The position numbers were made by a program, and so were the translations under genes. A stretch of 64,000 nt of DNA from Sphingobacterium sp. CZ-UAM (GTDB lineage: Bacteria; Bacteroidota; Bacteroidia; Sphingobacteriales; Sphingobacteriaceae): contig NZ_MTCM01000004.1 of the NCBI RefSeq assembly GCF_002000245.1, positions 1-64,000 on the forward strand. Reading direction: 5' to 3'. Each line of letters begins with the position of its first letter. Within the stretch, counting starts at the first letter, position 1. Positions 1 through 8,463 of this stretch are shown here, in pieces. Under the pieces are notes generated by a model that had not been told where the DNA came from, made no database searches, and worked only from the letters and a program-made list of their open reading frames with translations.

Positions 1-240
1 AAATGAAGTTTTTGATTCTAACTATTTACATAATCAGAATTCTTTTTTTATATCTCTGATCTTGGATCGAATTGAACTAATTCTTGAATTTGTTCATGAC
101 TTTCGTTTGTCTACTCGTCACGCTACATGATTGTGTTTTCTTAAAGAACTTTTTGCGCTTCAACTTCCGTATCCGCTTTATTCCGATGGACATTGCATCC
201 CTCTTTATCTTTTTCTGTTTCCCTCCGTTTCCGTTGGGAC

Positions 241-276
241 TGCAAAGGTAGAAATCTTTTTTGAACTTCCAAAAAA
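241..276 (-). promoter_or_regulatory. Leftward Bacteroidota promoter (rRNA-operon-like, proximal)
   Basis: On the minus strand a TTTTTTG element (complement of 270-276) is followed after 19 nt by TACCTTTGCA (complement of 241-250), which fits the Bacteroidota -33/-7 consensus. The TTGGAAGTT core around the -33 box is repeated in a second promoter 185 bp upstream. Transcription would run left off the window through about 240 nt with no convincing protein gene, including a boxA-like GTTCTTTAA (complement of about 146-154). This layout suggests the leader of an rRNA operon, but no rRNA gene is visible here. Confidence 0.5.
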
Positions 277-425
277 CTTTTGAAGTTTTTTTTTCTTTTT
301 CTCTTTTCTGATTTCCGCGTTTAAAATAAGCTGAACGGGATTTTAAATCCTGCCAGGCTCTCTTAAACCTTTCTTTTTTCATGGCTGCCTGCTCTCGCGG
401 CAACCGTCCCTCCCTTGCGGAGTGG

Positions 426-460
426 TGCAAAGATAGGAAGATTGATAACAAACTTCCAAG
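426..460 (-). promoter_or_regulatory. Leftward Bacteroidota promoter (rRNA-operon-like, distal)
   Basis: TATCTTTGCA (complement of 426-435) is preceded on the minus strand by a TTG inside TTGGAAGTTT (complement of 450-459), with 21 nt between TTG and the -7 box. It shares the TTGGAAGTT element with the proximal promoter at 241-276, so the two look like a tandem P1/P2 pair of the kind found before rRNA operons. Confidence 0.4.
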
Positions 461-1002
461 CTTTTTGTTCTTATTTCTTTTGTTTTTCTGCTAACTGGCT
501 GGAACGGTGGGGGATTGTTTTTCCCAGCAGGGGGGCTAGCGGGGTCCGGCGACACAGAAATGCCGTAATATCTTGCGGACAACGTTAAATCAACTTTTAA
601 ATTAAGAGGAGCTTTACCCTAATATGATAGGGGATTAATAGGTACTTTATACGGTTTTATCCGAATAAGGTCCGGACAAGGTCCGAATGAGGTCCCTATA
701 AAGTCCCTATTATTTATGGATTTGTCTCCTAGCTAATGCGAAGTCGAAAGGTGTAGAAATTAAGTCCAATTCAAGAGCGGGCAAAAGCTGAACCGCAGCG
801 CCAAACAACACAAAAAACGCTAAACATGTGAACTAACTCTATGGAACGTAGTTCTTTAAAAGAAAAGCATTCAGAATAGCATATCACAAAATGGGAATAA
901 AGCTGTATATTTCCCCTAGAAAAAATCCCGGTGGCAGAGAATAGACCGAATAATTGTTTTTATAGGAAACGTAATTATATTGTATATAAAAAGCAATTTA
1001 TC
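461..1002. other. Intergenic region with no supported gene
   Basis: About 540 bases lie between the leftward promoters and the promoter of the AraC gene. The only organised element seen is the 11-bp tandem repeat at 667-710. The open frames across 77-582 on the minus strand are Lys/Arg-rich or composition-driven and have no recognisable domain. Confidence 0.6.
667..710. repeat. Tandem repeat, four units of 11 bp
   Basis: Four adjacent 11-bp units read AAGGTCCGGAC, AAGGTCCGAAT, GAGGTCCCTAT and AAAGTCCCTAT. The GTCC core recurs exactly every 11 bases (at 670, 681, 692 and 703). A partial fifth unit (TCCGAAT, 660-666) precedes the array. The period is close to one helical turn, so the cores would lie on one face of the DNA. 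Function unknown. Confidence 0.75.
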
Positions 1003-1010
1003 TAAGTTTG
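980..1010 (+). promoter_or_regulatory. Promoter of the AraC-type gene
   Basis: TTG at 980-982, 20 nt, then TAAGTTTG at 1003-1010 fits the Bacteroidota promoter pattern. An AAGGAA ribosome-binding site follows at 1017-1022, ahead of the TTG start codon at 1033. Confidence 0.5.
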
Positions 1011-1032
1011 GATAATAAGGAATATTTAATCG

Positions 1033-1878
1033 TTGTCAATAGTTTTGAACGAACTTTTCAAGATATATCAAGTCGATGCAAAAGAAGCACTCCGCATCCA
1101 AGAGTCGAAAAATGAAATTCACCAACATGATTTCGAAGAATTGATTATTGGCGTCAAGGGACAGTTAGAACATTTTATCGATTTTAAGTCGAAAACATAT
1201 CAGGCTCCTTTCGTCAGTTTTGTCGCGCAGGGCAAAAAACACCGGGTAACCCCTCTCCTTCTGGATCAAGAGATCGACTTTTGGGTGATCCGGTTTAAAA
1301 GCGAATTCATTCCCGAAACCACCTTCCAGCTCTATGCGCATTTTCATGAAAATTCGACATTAACTTTTTTCCAGCCGCCCTGTTTTTCCAGACTGGTCAT
1401 CCTCTGCCAAATGATACAACAGGAAACACAACAAGTCATAGTTGATTATGCTGTAATCAAGCAGTTGTTGAGCACAATATTTATTATGATAGAGTCGGAG
1501 CGGAAAAAACAGTTTCCCGGCACACAACAACAATTAAAAAACCAGAGCACAACGTTCAGCAGTTTTCTATCCATATTGGAAGAGAATTATCGCCGACCGG
1601 AGGGTGTAAACTATTACGCGGAAAAACTTTTTATGTCCGCACGCAATTTAAATCTGATTTGCCAAAGTATACTGCAACAAAGTGTCTCGGAGATCATTGA
1701 AACAAGAAAGCTGATCGAAGCCAAAAATCTGCTATTAACAACAAATAAGACCATTTCGGAAATAGGTTTCGAATTAGGTTATCAGGAAAAAGCTTACTTT
1801 ACCAATGTTTTTAAAAAGAAAGCCGGCATGACCCCATCTGAATTTAGAAATGAAATCCAGAGGCTGATTTCCGAATAA
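1033..1878 (+). CDS. AraC-family transcriptional regulator
   Basis: A 281-residue regulator with a TTG start, chosen because AAGGAA at 1017-1022 lies about 10 nt upstream and a promoter precedes it. The N-terminal half looks like a cupin-type sensing domain. Residues from about 180 to the end form the double helix-turn-helix: the segment TISEIGFELGYQEKAYFTNV followed by FKKKAGMTPSEFR is characteristic of AraC/XylS proteins. The ligand is unknown. The dioxygenase-like gene starts 85 bp downstream on the same strand and is a plausible target. Confidence 0.85.
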   Translation: MSIVLNELFKIYQVDAKEALRIQESKNEIHQHDFEELIIGVKGQLEHFIDFKSKTYQAPFVSFVAQGKKHRVTPLLLDQEIDFWVIRFKSEFIPETTFQLYAHFHENSTLTFFQPPCFSRLVILCQMIQQETQQVIVDYAVIKQLLSTIFIMIESERKKQFPGTQQQLKNQSTTFSSFLSILEENYRRPEGVNYYAEKLFMSARNLNLICQSILQQSVSEIIETRKLIEAKNLLLTTNKTISEIGFELGYQEKAYFTNVFKKKAGMTPSEFRNEIQRLISE

Positions 1879-1963
1879 TACAACCAATTGACCAAAAAAC
1901 GCTACCCTGCTCCGGCTTCGGCTACCTAATTTTGTATTAAAAATTAACGCTTATTAATTCCAA

Positions 1964-2848
1964 ATGCATAGGAAGGAGTTTATAAAAATTATGGCAACAT
2001 TACCCTTATCAGGCATCGCTGGTCCCGCAAGTTCATTACGTAAATTTTGTAATGAACTTAATCCTACGGATAAATTTCCGGTTCTTTTTTTAGGGCACGG
2101 AAGCCCCATGAATGCGATTGAAGAAAATGAATTTGTGCAGGGGTTCAGAAAAATAGGACAAACATTCGAAAAACCGAAAGCAATCTTAGTGATCTCAGCG
2201 CATTGGGAGACACGTGGAACATTTGTTACCGCCATGGAGCATCCGGCTACAATCCATGACTTTGGAGGTTTCCCGCAAGCTTTATTTGATGTACAATATC
2301 CTGCTCCCGGAAGTCCCACCTTAGCCCATGAAACACAGCGCATCGTTACAAAAACAGAAATTCATCTCGACGATAAATGGGGCTTGGATCATGGCTCCTG
2401 GTCTGTTGTCAAACATTTATATCCTCATGCTGATGTGCCCATTATTCAGATGAGCATAGATTATACCCAACCGGCTTCCTATCATTACGAAATTGCACAA
2501 CAACTGGCTGAACTACGCAAAAAAGGCGTCCTAATTATCGGAAGTGGGAATATGGTTCACAATCTCCGAATGGTCGCATGGGACAAACTCAATACAACAG
2601 GATATGCTTACGAGTGGGCAACCGTTGCCAATGATAAGATGAAAAAATTTATCCTGGATGGCAACCATCAGGCGCTAATTGACTTCAGACAGCAGGGAAA
2701 AGAGTTTGATCTGGCAATCCCCACACCGGAGCACTATCTTCCTTTAATCTATACATTGGCTTTACAGGAAAAAAATGAAGATATATTGTTGTTCAATGAC
2801 AATGCTGTAGCGGGTTCCCTCACCATGACCTCTTTAAAAATCGGTTAA
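1964..2848 (+). CDS. ygiD: 4,5-DOPA-extradiol-dioxygenase-like protein (YgiD family)
   Basis: A 294-residue LigB-superfamily extradiol ring-cleavage enzyme. Family motifs visible are LFLGHGSPMNA near residue 43, SAHWETRG near 76, and DHGSWSV and GSGNMVHN further on, which supply the usual metal-binding histidines. It probably acts on catecholic substrates such as L-DOPA, but the substrate is not readable from sequence. The N-terminus (MHRKEFIKI then a hydrophobic stretch) resembles a secretion signal seen in Bacteroidota members. A GGAAGGAG lies inside the frame before Met10 (1991), so a start there is possible. A TAATTTTG -7 box lies at 1927-1934. Confidence 0.8.
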   Translation: MHRKEFIKIMATLPLSGIAGPASSLRKFCNELNPTDKFPVLFLGHGSPMNAIEENEFVQGFRKIGQTFEKPKAILVISAHWETRGTFVTAMEHPATIHDFGGFPQALFDVQYPAPGSPTLAHETQRIVTKTEIHLDDKWGLDHGSWSVVKHLYPHADVPIIQMSIDYTQPASYHYEIAQQLAELRKKGVLIIGSGNMVHNLRMVAWDKLNTTGYAYEWATVANDKMKKFILDGNHQALIDFRQQGKEFDLAIPTPEHYLPLIYTLALQEKNEDILLFNDNAVAGSLTMTSLKIG

Positions 2849-2906
2849 TGGAAGAATAAGAGCAAGACGTGCTAGCTGCCAGCAGCAGATGATTTGTTAC
2901 AGACGC

Positions 2907-2937
2907 TTTGATGACAGCGCCAAGATCGGTACATTTG
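2907..2937 (+). promoter_or_regulatory. Promoter of the SelW-like gene
   Basis: TTTG at 2907-2910, exactly 19 nt, then TACATTTG at 2930-2937: a full match to the Bacteroidota housekeeping promoter pattern, 33 nt before the ATG at 2971. Confidence 0.6.
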
Positions 2938-2970
2938 TTTTACAGAAAGCATAATAGCTTAATTTAGATC

Positions 2971-3258
2971 ATGGCAACAAAACCTGTTATCGAAATCGAA
3001 TACTGTCCAAAATGCAATTGGATGTTGCGTGCGGCCTATATGTCCCAGGAAATTCTGAGCTCGTTCACCGATGATATCCATGGCGTCCTGCTTATTCCGA
3101 GCGAAATTTCAGGTCGCTATACCATACGCATCGATGGGGAAGAAATCTTTGATCGAAAGAGAGCCGGCAGATTTCCAGAGATCAAGGAGCTTAAGCAATT
3201 GATCCGCGATATTGTTGCTCCCTCAAAATCATTGGGACATTCAGACAAAACATCGTAG
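2971..3258 (+). CDS. SelT/SelW/SelH (Rdx) family protein, Cys form
   Basis: A 95-residue protein with the thioredoxin-like Rdx-fold signature near its N-terminus, IEYCPKCNWMLRA (Cys13-x-x-Cys16). Selenoprotein W relatives carry CxxU at this place; here both positions are cysteine. The following segment (a helix, then GVLLIPSEISGRYTIRIDGE) matches the family layout. A thiol-redox role is inferred from the family; the partner is unknown. It has its own promoter and is followed by the alkylation-repair genes. Confidence 0.8.
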   Translation: MATKPVIEIEYCPKCNWMLRAAYMSQEILSSFTDDIHGVLLIPSEISGRYTIRIDGEEIFDRKRAGRFPEIKELKQLIRDIVAPSKSLGHSDKTS

Positions 3259-3336
3259 CTTTCGCTCACTTTAGCATAAATCGGATTTTATAAACTTCTT
3301 CTTCTTAGCAACTTTGTATAAACAAAATGACAGATC

Positions 3337-4173
3337 ATGACTATCCAACAAGAAGTAGATTTTCAACGTATTGCCAAGGCTATACATTTTTTACAGGAAA
3401 ATTTTAGAACTCAACCCACCTTAGGGCAGATCGCTTCCCATGTCTATATGAGTGAAGCTCATTTTCAACGCATGTTTACGGCCTGGGCAGGCACAAGCCC
3501 GAAGAAATTCCTGCAATATATAAGTTTAAATCACGCCAAATCATTATTGAAAGAAAACAATATTGCAGAAACCACATTTCAATTGGGACTTTCAAGTAGC
3601 AGTAGGTTGCACGAGCTCTTTATCAACATCGAAGGAATGACACCTGCCGAGTACAAGAATGAAGGCGCCAACCTGCTCATTTCGTATGATTATTATGATA
3701 CACTTTTTGGCTCTATTATCGTCGCTTCCACCGCCAAGGGTATCTGTCATATTGCATACGAAGAAGATAAAGAATTTGCATTCAAAGCACTCCAAAGGCG
3801 TTTTCCTAACGCTAAATTTATGCAGCAAAGAGACATGATGCACGAAAATGCACTCAAAGCACTAAATCCACAGGATGGTGATATCGGTCAGGTGAAATTG
3901 CACCTCAAGGGAACGGAGTTTCAATTGAAAGTATGGGAAGCCCTGCTAAAGATCCCGATGGGTAATTTAAGTACTTACGGTTCCATCGCTACTCAGATCG
4001 GAAATCCCAAAGCTTCACGCGCGGTAGGTACTGCCGTCGGCAGCAATCCCATCGCATACCTGATCCCCTGCCATCGGGTTATCCAAAACAGTGGTATTTT
4101 CGGCGGCTATCGTTGGGATCCGATGCGAAAGACAGCAATGATCGGCTGGGAAAGCCTACATACCGCGATATAA
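3337..4173 (+). CDS. ada: AraC-type HTH fused to O6-methylguanine-DNA methyltransferase (Ada-like)
   Basis: A 278-residue fusion. Residues about 10-105 form an AraC-type helix-turn-helix; residues about 185-275 form the methyltransferase domain with acceptor Cys245 in PCHRVI, followed by GYRWDPMRK. It repairs O6-alkylguanine by suicidal transfer of the alkyl group to Cys245 and probably also activates transcription. The N-terminal zinc-binding methylphosphotriester sensor of E. coli Ada is absent, so the sensing route differs. alkB follows 23 bp downstream in a likely alkylation-response operon. A near-consensus -7 box (CAACTTTG) lies about 20 nt before the start. Confidence 0.85.
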   Translation: MTIQQEVDFQRIAKAIHFLQENFRTQPTLGQIASHVYMSEAHFQRMFTAWAGTSPKKFLQYISLNHAKSLLKENNIAETTFQLGLSSSSRLHELFINIEGMTPAEYKNEGANLLISYDYYDTLFGSIIVASTAKGICHIAYEEDKEFAFKALQRRFPNAKFMQQRDMMHENALKALNPQDGDIGQVKLHLKGTEFQLKVWEALLKIPMGNLSTYGSIATQIGNPKASRAVGTAVGSNPIAYLIPCHRVIQNSGIFGGYRWDPMRKTAMIGWESLHTAI

Positions 4174-4196
4174 AAAACACAAAAACAAAGGATATC

Positions 4197-4820
4197 ATGG
4201 AACTCTTCGACAATCTTTTTGATGGAAAAAAAAACATACTTCCCTACGATGGGACGGTCAATTATTATGGTAAAATACTAGATCAAATACAAGCTGATCA
4301 CTATTTTGACCGATTAATGAATTCCATTGAATGGGTAAATGATCGTGCCATTATCTTTGGAAATGAAATTATCACCAAACGCAAAGTTGCTTGGTATGGT
4401 GAACAGGCTTTTGAATATAGCTATTCCAATACCACCAAAAAAGCCCTCCCCTGGACAAAAGAACTGCTTGAACTAAAAGCACTTGCCGAGCTGAAAACGG
4501 AGGAAACCTATAATTCCTGCTTATTAAATTTATATCACAATGGCGATGAAGGCATGGCCTGGCACAGCGACGGAGAAAAAGACCTAAAGAAAAATGGGGC
4601 AATTGCTTCATTGAGCTTTGGCGCCGAAAGAAAATTTGCGTTCAAGCACAAAACAACAAAAGAGAAGATCGATCTTATTCTGGGAAATGGTAGTCTGCTA
4701 GTCATGAAAGATCTCACCCAGACTTATTGGCTACATCGCCTGCCACCAACAAAAAAGGTTTTTATGCCGCGTATCAATCTTACTTTCAGAACTATCGACA
4801 ATTATAGCACAGACAGTTAA
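4197..4820 (+). CDS. alkB: AlkB-type alpha-ketoglutarate-dependent DNA repair dioxygenase
   Basis: The frame is open from 4113, but ATG at 4197 is preferred: it follows an AAAGGAT ribosome-binding site and avoids a 61-bp overlap with the upstream gene. That gives 207 residues. The Fe(II) site is visible as AWHSDGE (HxD), a distal His in YWLHRLP, and the 2-oxoglutarate-binding Arg in RINLTFR. The enzyme oxidatively removes 1-methyladenine and 3-methylcytosine lesions. It is 23 bp downstream of the AraC-MGMT fusion, so direct reversal and oxidative demethylation are probably co-expressed. Confidence 0.9.
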   Translation: MELFDNLFDGKKNILPYDGTVNYYGKILDQIQADHYFDRLMNSIEWVNDRAIIFGNEIITKRKVAWYGEQAFEYSYSNTTKKALPWTKELLELKALAELKTEETYNSCLLNLYHNGDEGMAWHSDGEKDLKKNGAIASLSFGAERKFAFKHKTTKEKIDLILGNGSLLVMKDLTQTYWLHRLPPTKKVFMPRINLTFRTIDNYSTDS

Positions 4821-4873
4821 TTTTATATAGCAAAATTTTGAAGTTTTCAGTCAAGTTTAAAGTTTTTTGTATA

Positions 4874-4900
4874 TCCATCTCCCTATAGAAAGGAGATGGA
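4874..4900. terminator. Hairpin between convergent genes
   Basis: TCCATCTCC (4874-4882) pairs with GGAGATGGA (4892-4900) around a 9-nt loop. It lies between the 3' ends of alkB and the leftward M1 peptidase. The flanking T-tract is weak on both strands, so its strength as a terminator is uncertain. Confidence 0.4.
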
Positions 4901-4913
4901 CATAGATACATCG

Positions 4914-6794
4914 TTATTTTACAACTTCCCAGTCATTGTCTTTGGCTGTATAGTCCATAAAAACACCGCCATCCAACGTAATTTTCTTCACTTTCTTTGC
5001 GGATGACCAGCTGATTGTTGCCTGTTTTTCATGCTGTTGCCAAATTGCCGGCGTGTGATGTCTGGTTTCCACCGTGCCGTCCGTATAGGTAATCAAGACG
5101 TCAAATGGAATAGCAAATCCCCCTACATTGGTGATCGAAAGCGTATTTTTATTTCCGGATTGTCTGAAACTATCCACCTTTAAATCAATATAATTATTTG
5201 TAAAATACCAATTCTTCCAGAACCAGTTTAAATTCTGGCCAGCTCCAGCATTGATACTGAAAAAGAAATCCCATGGTGTTGGATGTTTACCATGCCAAAG
5301 ATCCATATAATGATGCAAGGCTTTTTTGAATACCGCATCCCCTAAATAATCCCGCAATGCGATATAGGATAAGGCGGCTTTAATATAAGCGTTATTTCCG
5401 TATCCCAAACCATTTAACTGTGAAGTCATGGTAATCAAAGGCTGATCCTCTTCTGTGGACGGATCAGAAATATATCGTTTCACACGTGAATCTTTAAAGA
5501 GCTCCTTGTTCTTTTCGGCCCCGATTTCTGCATTACCAATCCAAAATTCAAGTGCAGTAGCCCAGCCTTCGTCCATATACCCATATCGGGTTTCATTAAT
5601 TCCCATATAAAATGGAAAATAGGTGTGCGCGATCTCATGATCTGCTGTTTGTCGTGCATCGACAAAATTATCAGGTACACTTGAATCATTGATCATCATC
5701 GGGTATTCCATATCCGCAAACCCTTGTACTGCAGTCATCGTCGGGTAAGGATAGGTCACACCGGGCCAATTTTTGGAAAACCAGTCGATGCAATATTGCT
5801 GCCAGCCAATATACTGTTCAAAATCAGGAGTACCGGCGACGTAACTGGATTGTACACTGACGCGTTTCGTTCCTAAATCCACACTACCGGCGTCCCAAAT
5901 GTAATTGTCACTCACACTGAAACAAAAATCTGGAACATAAGTCGCTTTAAACCTCCACTTGTTCCAATCCTGCTGTGCGGTCACCCTACCCTCTTTCATC
6001 TCAGATGCTGTAGCAACATGAATAGGCACATCACTTTGCTTCGATTGCTCAAAACGTTCTAAAATAGGTTTCTGTAAAACCTCTGCAGCATTCTGAAGCT
6101 CTCCTGTAGCCCATACAACAAAATTTTTAGGAACAGTAATTTCAAACTGATAATCATTGAAACCATTATAGAACTCCTGTCTGCCGTTATGTTCCAAAAC
6201 GTCCCAGCCATTGTAATCATCATATACAGATATACGTGGATAAGAATAAGCACAATAAAAAGTAGATGCATTGAGGAGGCCTTCTCGATCACTCTCCACC
6301 GATAAAGGATATTCCCAGCTAATCTCTAAGGTAGCCACCGTTCCGGGAAGGATTTTCTGTCCAAAATCACCAAGCTTGACTGTCCCCCATTCCCCACTGT
6401 TCACCTCATAAACCTGCCCGTTGAGCTTAAATGATTTTATTTTTAGCCCTGATGTCAGGTAGTCGTCAGAGGCATAATTAGCTCTTACGGCATTAGGCTT
6501 GTGCACATTATTCACAAATCGGATCGCCAATTGCTTTAAGGTGTCGGGGCTATTATTGGTATACAAAATTGTCTCACTTCCATGAACTGTTTTCGCAGCA
6601 GGATCCAACTGTACTTTCACATCATATTTCCCAAAGTTTTGCCAGTAATTTTTGCCCGGCACACCAGTTATAGTACGCGTACCTTTTTCAATGGCCTGCT
6701 TAATATTTCTTGGCATATAGAGTTCCTGTGCTTCTACAAAGCCAGTGATCAGCAGTAAGGCTAAACTGCAGCAATATATATTTTTCCTGATCAT
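4914..6794 (-). CDS. M1-family zinc metallopeptidase
   Basis: A 626-residue secreted aminopeptidase-like protein. A signal peptide is evident (residues 1-22, ending VEAQ). The zinc site HEIAH spans residues 386-390 and the third ligand Glu409 lies in YMDEGWA, the M1 HExxH-18-E spacing. The exopeptidase motif appears as GFADMEYPMM rather than the classical GAMEN. The C-terminal region looks beta-rich. It is a single-gene unit convergent with alkB and probably degrades peptides in the periplasm or at the surface. Confidence 0.85.
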   Translation of the reverse strand: MIRKNIYCCSLALLLITGFVEAQELYMPRNIKQAIEKGTRTITGVPGKNYWQNFGKYDVKVQLDPAAKTVHGSETILYTNNSPDTLKQLAIRFVNNVHKPNAVRANYASDDYLTSGLKIKSFKLNGQVYEVNSGEWGTVKLGDFGQKILPGTVATLEISWEYPLSVESDREGLLNASTFYCAYSYPRISVYDDYNGWDVLEHNGRQEFYNGFNDYQFEITVPKNFVVWATGELQNAAEVLQKPILERFEQSKQSDVPIHVATASEMKEGRVTAQQDWNKWRFKATYVPDFCFSVSDNYIWDAGSVDLGTKRVSVQSSYVAGTPDFEQYIGWQQYCIDWFSKNWPGVTYPYPTMTAVQGFADMEYPMMINDSSVPDNFVDARQTADHEIAHTYFPFYMGINETRYGYMDEGWATALEFWIGNAEIGAEKNKELFKDSRVKRYISDPSTEEDQPLITMTSQLNGLGYGNNAYIKAALSYIALRDYLGDAVFKKALHHYMDLWHGKHPTPWDFFFSINAGAGQNLNWFWKNWYFTNNYIDLKVDSFRQSGNKNTLSITNVGGFAIPFDVLITYTDGTVETRHHTPAIWQQHEKQATISWSSAKKVKKITLDGGVFMDYTAKDNDWEVVK

Positions 6795-7045
6795 ATTTCC
6801 GAATTAGATAATCAAAACTAAGATAAATTTGCGCTTACTTCCAAGTTTAATTACCGGATTCTGTCCTTCTGTGGAAAATAACCCTGACCATAGCATTGAC
6901 CATAAGCTTATGCCAATTCATCTGGACAAATGGTCTTACCACGCATATTCGCCTATGCAACGATACATGCTGTGGGGGTTGGCTTTATCGCTTTAGAAAA
7001 CATTTTAATATTTTTGACGTTTAGATTGAAGATAAACCCGAAGGT

Positions 7046-8357
7046 ATGCAGCAATTTTTACGTCGTCATAATTTATTCACGTTCTGTTTTTTCCTACCTT
7101 GCTTCCTACTGCTATCCAATAGGCTTGTGGCTCAATCCGAAACTGAAATTGATTCGACCTCCTTCTATAAAAAACAACGTGACTCTATTCTGGCCAATCA
7201 ATATGACATCTCGGATCTAATTGGCCGGATTATTCACCCCAAACGCAAAAAGGAAAGATCGAGTAAACGTTCTCCGATTACCCTGATGCCAAACATCGCT
7301 TATAATCCGACGATTGGCGGACAGATAGGAATCAAGGCCGTTGCCGGAAAAGTACTGGGCGATCCAAAAACGACAACCATGTCGATTGCAGCAACGTCTG
7401 CCTCCATTACCACCAAAAATATTATGGTTTTCTACATTAGCCATAATGTATTTACTCCAAACAATAAGTTAAACTTTCAGGGAGCTTTTGCGTTGGTCAA
7501 AATGGTGGCGCTTGATGCTGGCTTAGGTATGACCCCACAGGGAAAATGGACTAATGAGGCGGAGGAAATACTTGCCAATCCGGAACATAAAAAATATGGA
7601 GCCAAATACAACGCCTTTACTTTTAATGAAAAAGTCTATAAAAAAGTTGCGGATGGTTTATTTTTAGGGGCCGGATTGGCATTCGACCTGCGCCGAAAAA
7701 TAACAAGCAGTGGCCCAAATGGAGATATTACACCAAACACCATTTATACCGAAAAGCATGGATTTGCTCCAGATAGCTACAACTCCAACGGCCTCTTATT
7801 GAATATGCAGTATACCACCCGTGATAATCCCAACAGACCTTATAAGGGGATCTATTCGGACATTGGCCTGCGGTGGAACACAACATTGCTGGGCAGTAGC
7901 AAAAGTGCTGTCCAACTAACAACCGACTTTCGTAAATACTTTAGTTTATCGCAATCAGATCCGGCACATGTACTCGCCTTTTGGTATTGGGGTTCTTACA
8001 AGCTTGGCGGTGTCCTCCCTTATTTTGACCTCCCGGGAACAGGAAGAGATGCTGCAGTAAGGACTGGTCGTGGTTATACCGTTGGTTATTTCAAAGGACT
8101 TTCTTTTGCCTATGCCGAAACAGAATACCGTTTCCCTATTTTAAAAAATCGTTTTTTAAGCGGGGCTGCATTTTTTAATCTCCAAAGTGCTAGCGATGAA
8201 TTGGGGACAAAATTATTTGAAAGATGGCAGCCGGGGGGGGGGTGCCGGATTACGTGTCCTATTTAACAAAGCCACCCGAACAAATCTTTGTCTTGATTAT
8301 GCTATAGGAAAATATGGATCCCGTGGCTTCTTCCTTGGATTGAACGAAGCATTTTAA
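7046..8357 (+). pseudogene. BamA/TamA-like outer-membrane surface-antigen protein, frameshifted in a G tract
   Basis: The frame from ATG 7046 ends early at 8266 (406 residues), just after a run of ten G at 8233-8242. Removing one G restores a frame through 8357 that adds GAGLRVLFNKATRTNL and ends in GLNEAF, the terminal Phe expected for a BAM-inserted beta-barrel (436 residues). The N-terminus has a signal peptide (ending LVAQ), and the body has barrel motifs such as NPNRPYKGIYSDIGLRW. It resembles the surface-antigen/Omp85 C-terminal domain without clear POTRA repeats. The shift may be phase variation, a real mutation or a read error in the homopolymer. Confidence 0.65.
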
Positions 8358-8463
8358 TTTAACCTAAACAAGCAAGCGTTCTTTTCTACAAAATCATTAA
8401 ATTAGCCGATATTGTGACTCTGTCTAAAATCCGTTAGATGGATTCTCCATTGAAGATAAATAC

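Noticed and set aside
77..451. 124-codon Lys/Arg-rich open frame on the minus strand
   Set aside because: It runs through the tandem rRNA-like promoter region, has biased basic composition with no domain, and spans the TACCTTTGCA box itself.
3592..3843. Antisense frame within the Ada-like gene
   Set aside because: Shadow of a strongly supported coding region; no independent signals.
6930..7220. 96-codon rightward open frame overlapping the barrel gene start
   Set aside because: It overlaps the signal-peptide region of the barrel gene in another frame and shows no protein-like pattern.
7046..8266. Accepting the 406-residue frame as a complete protein
   Set aside because: The last residues after the G run look unlike a barrel end, whereas the alternative frame gives a convincing barrel terminus with Phe.
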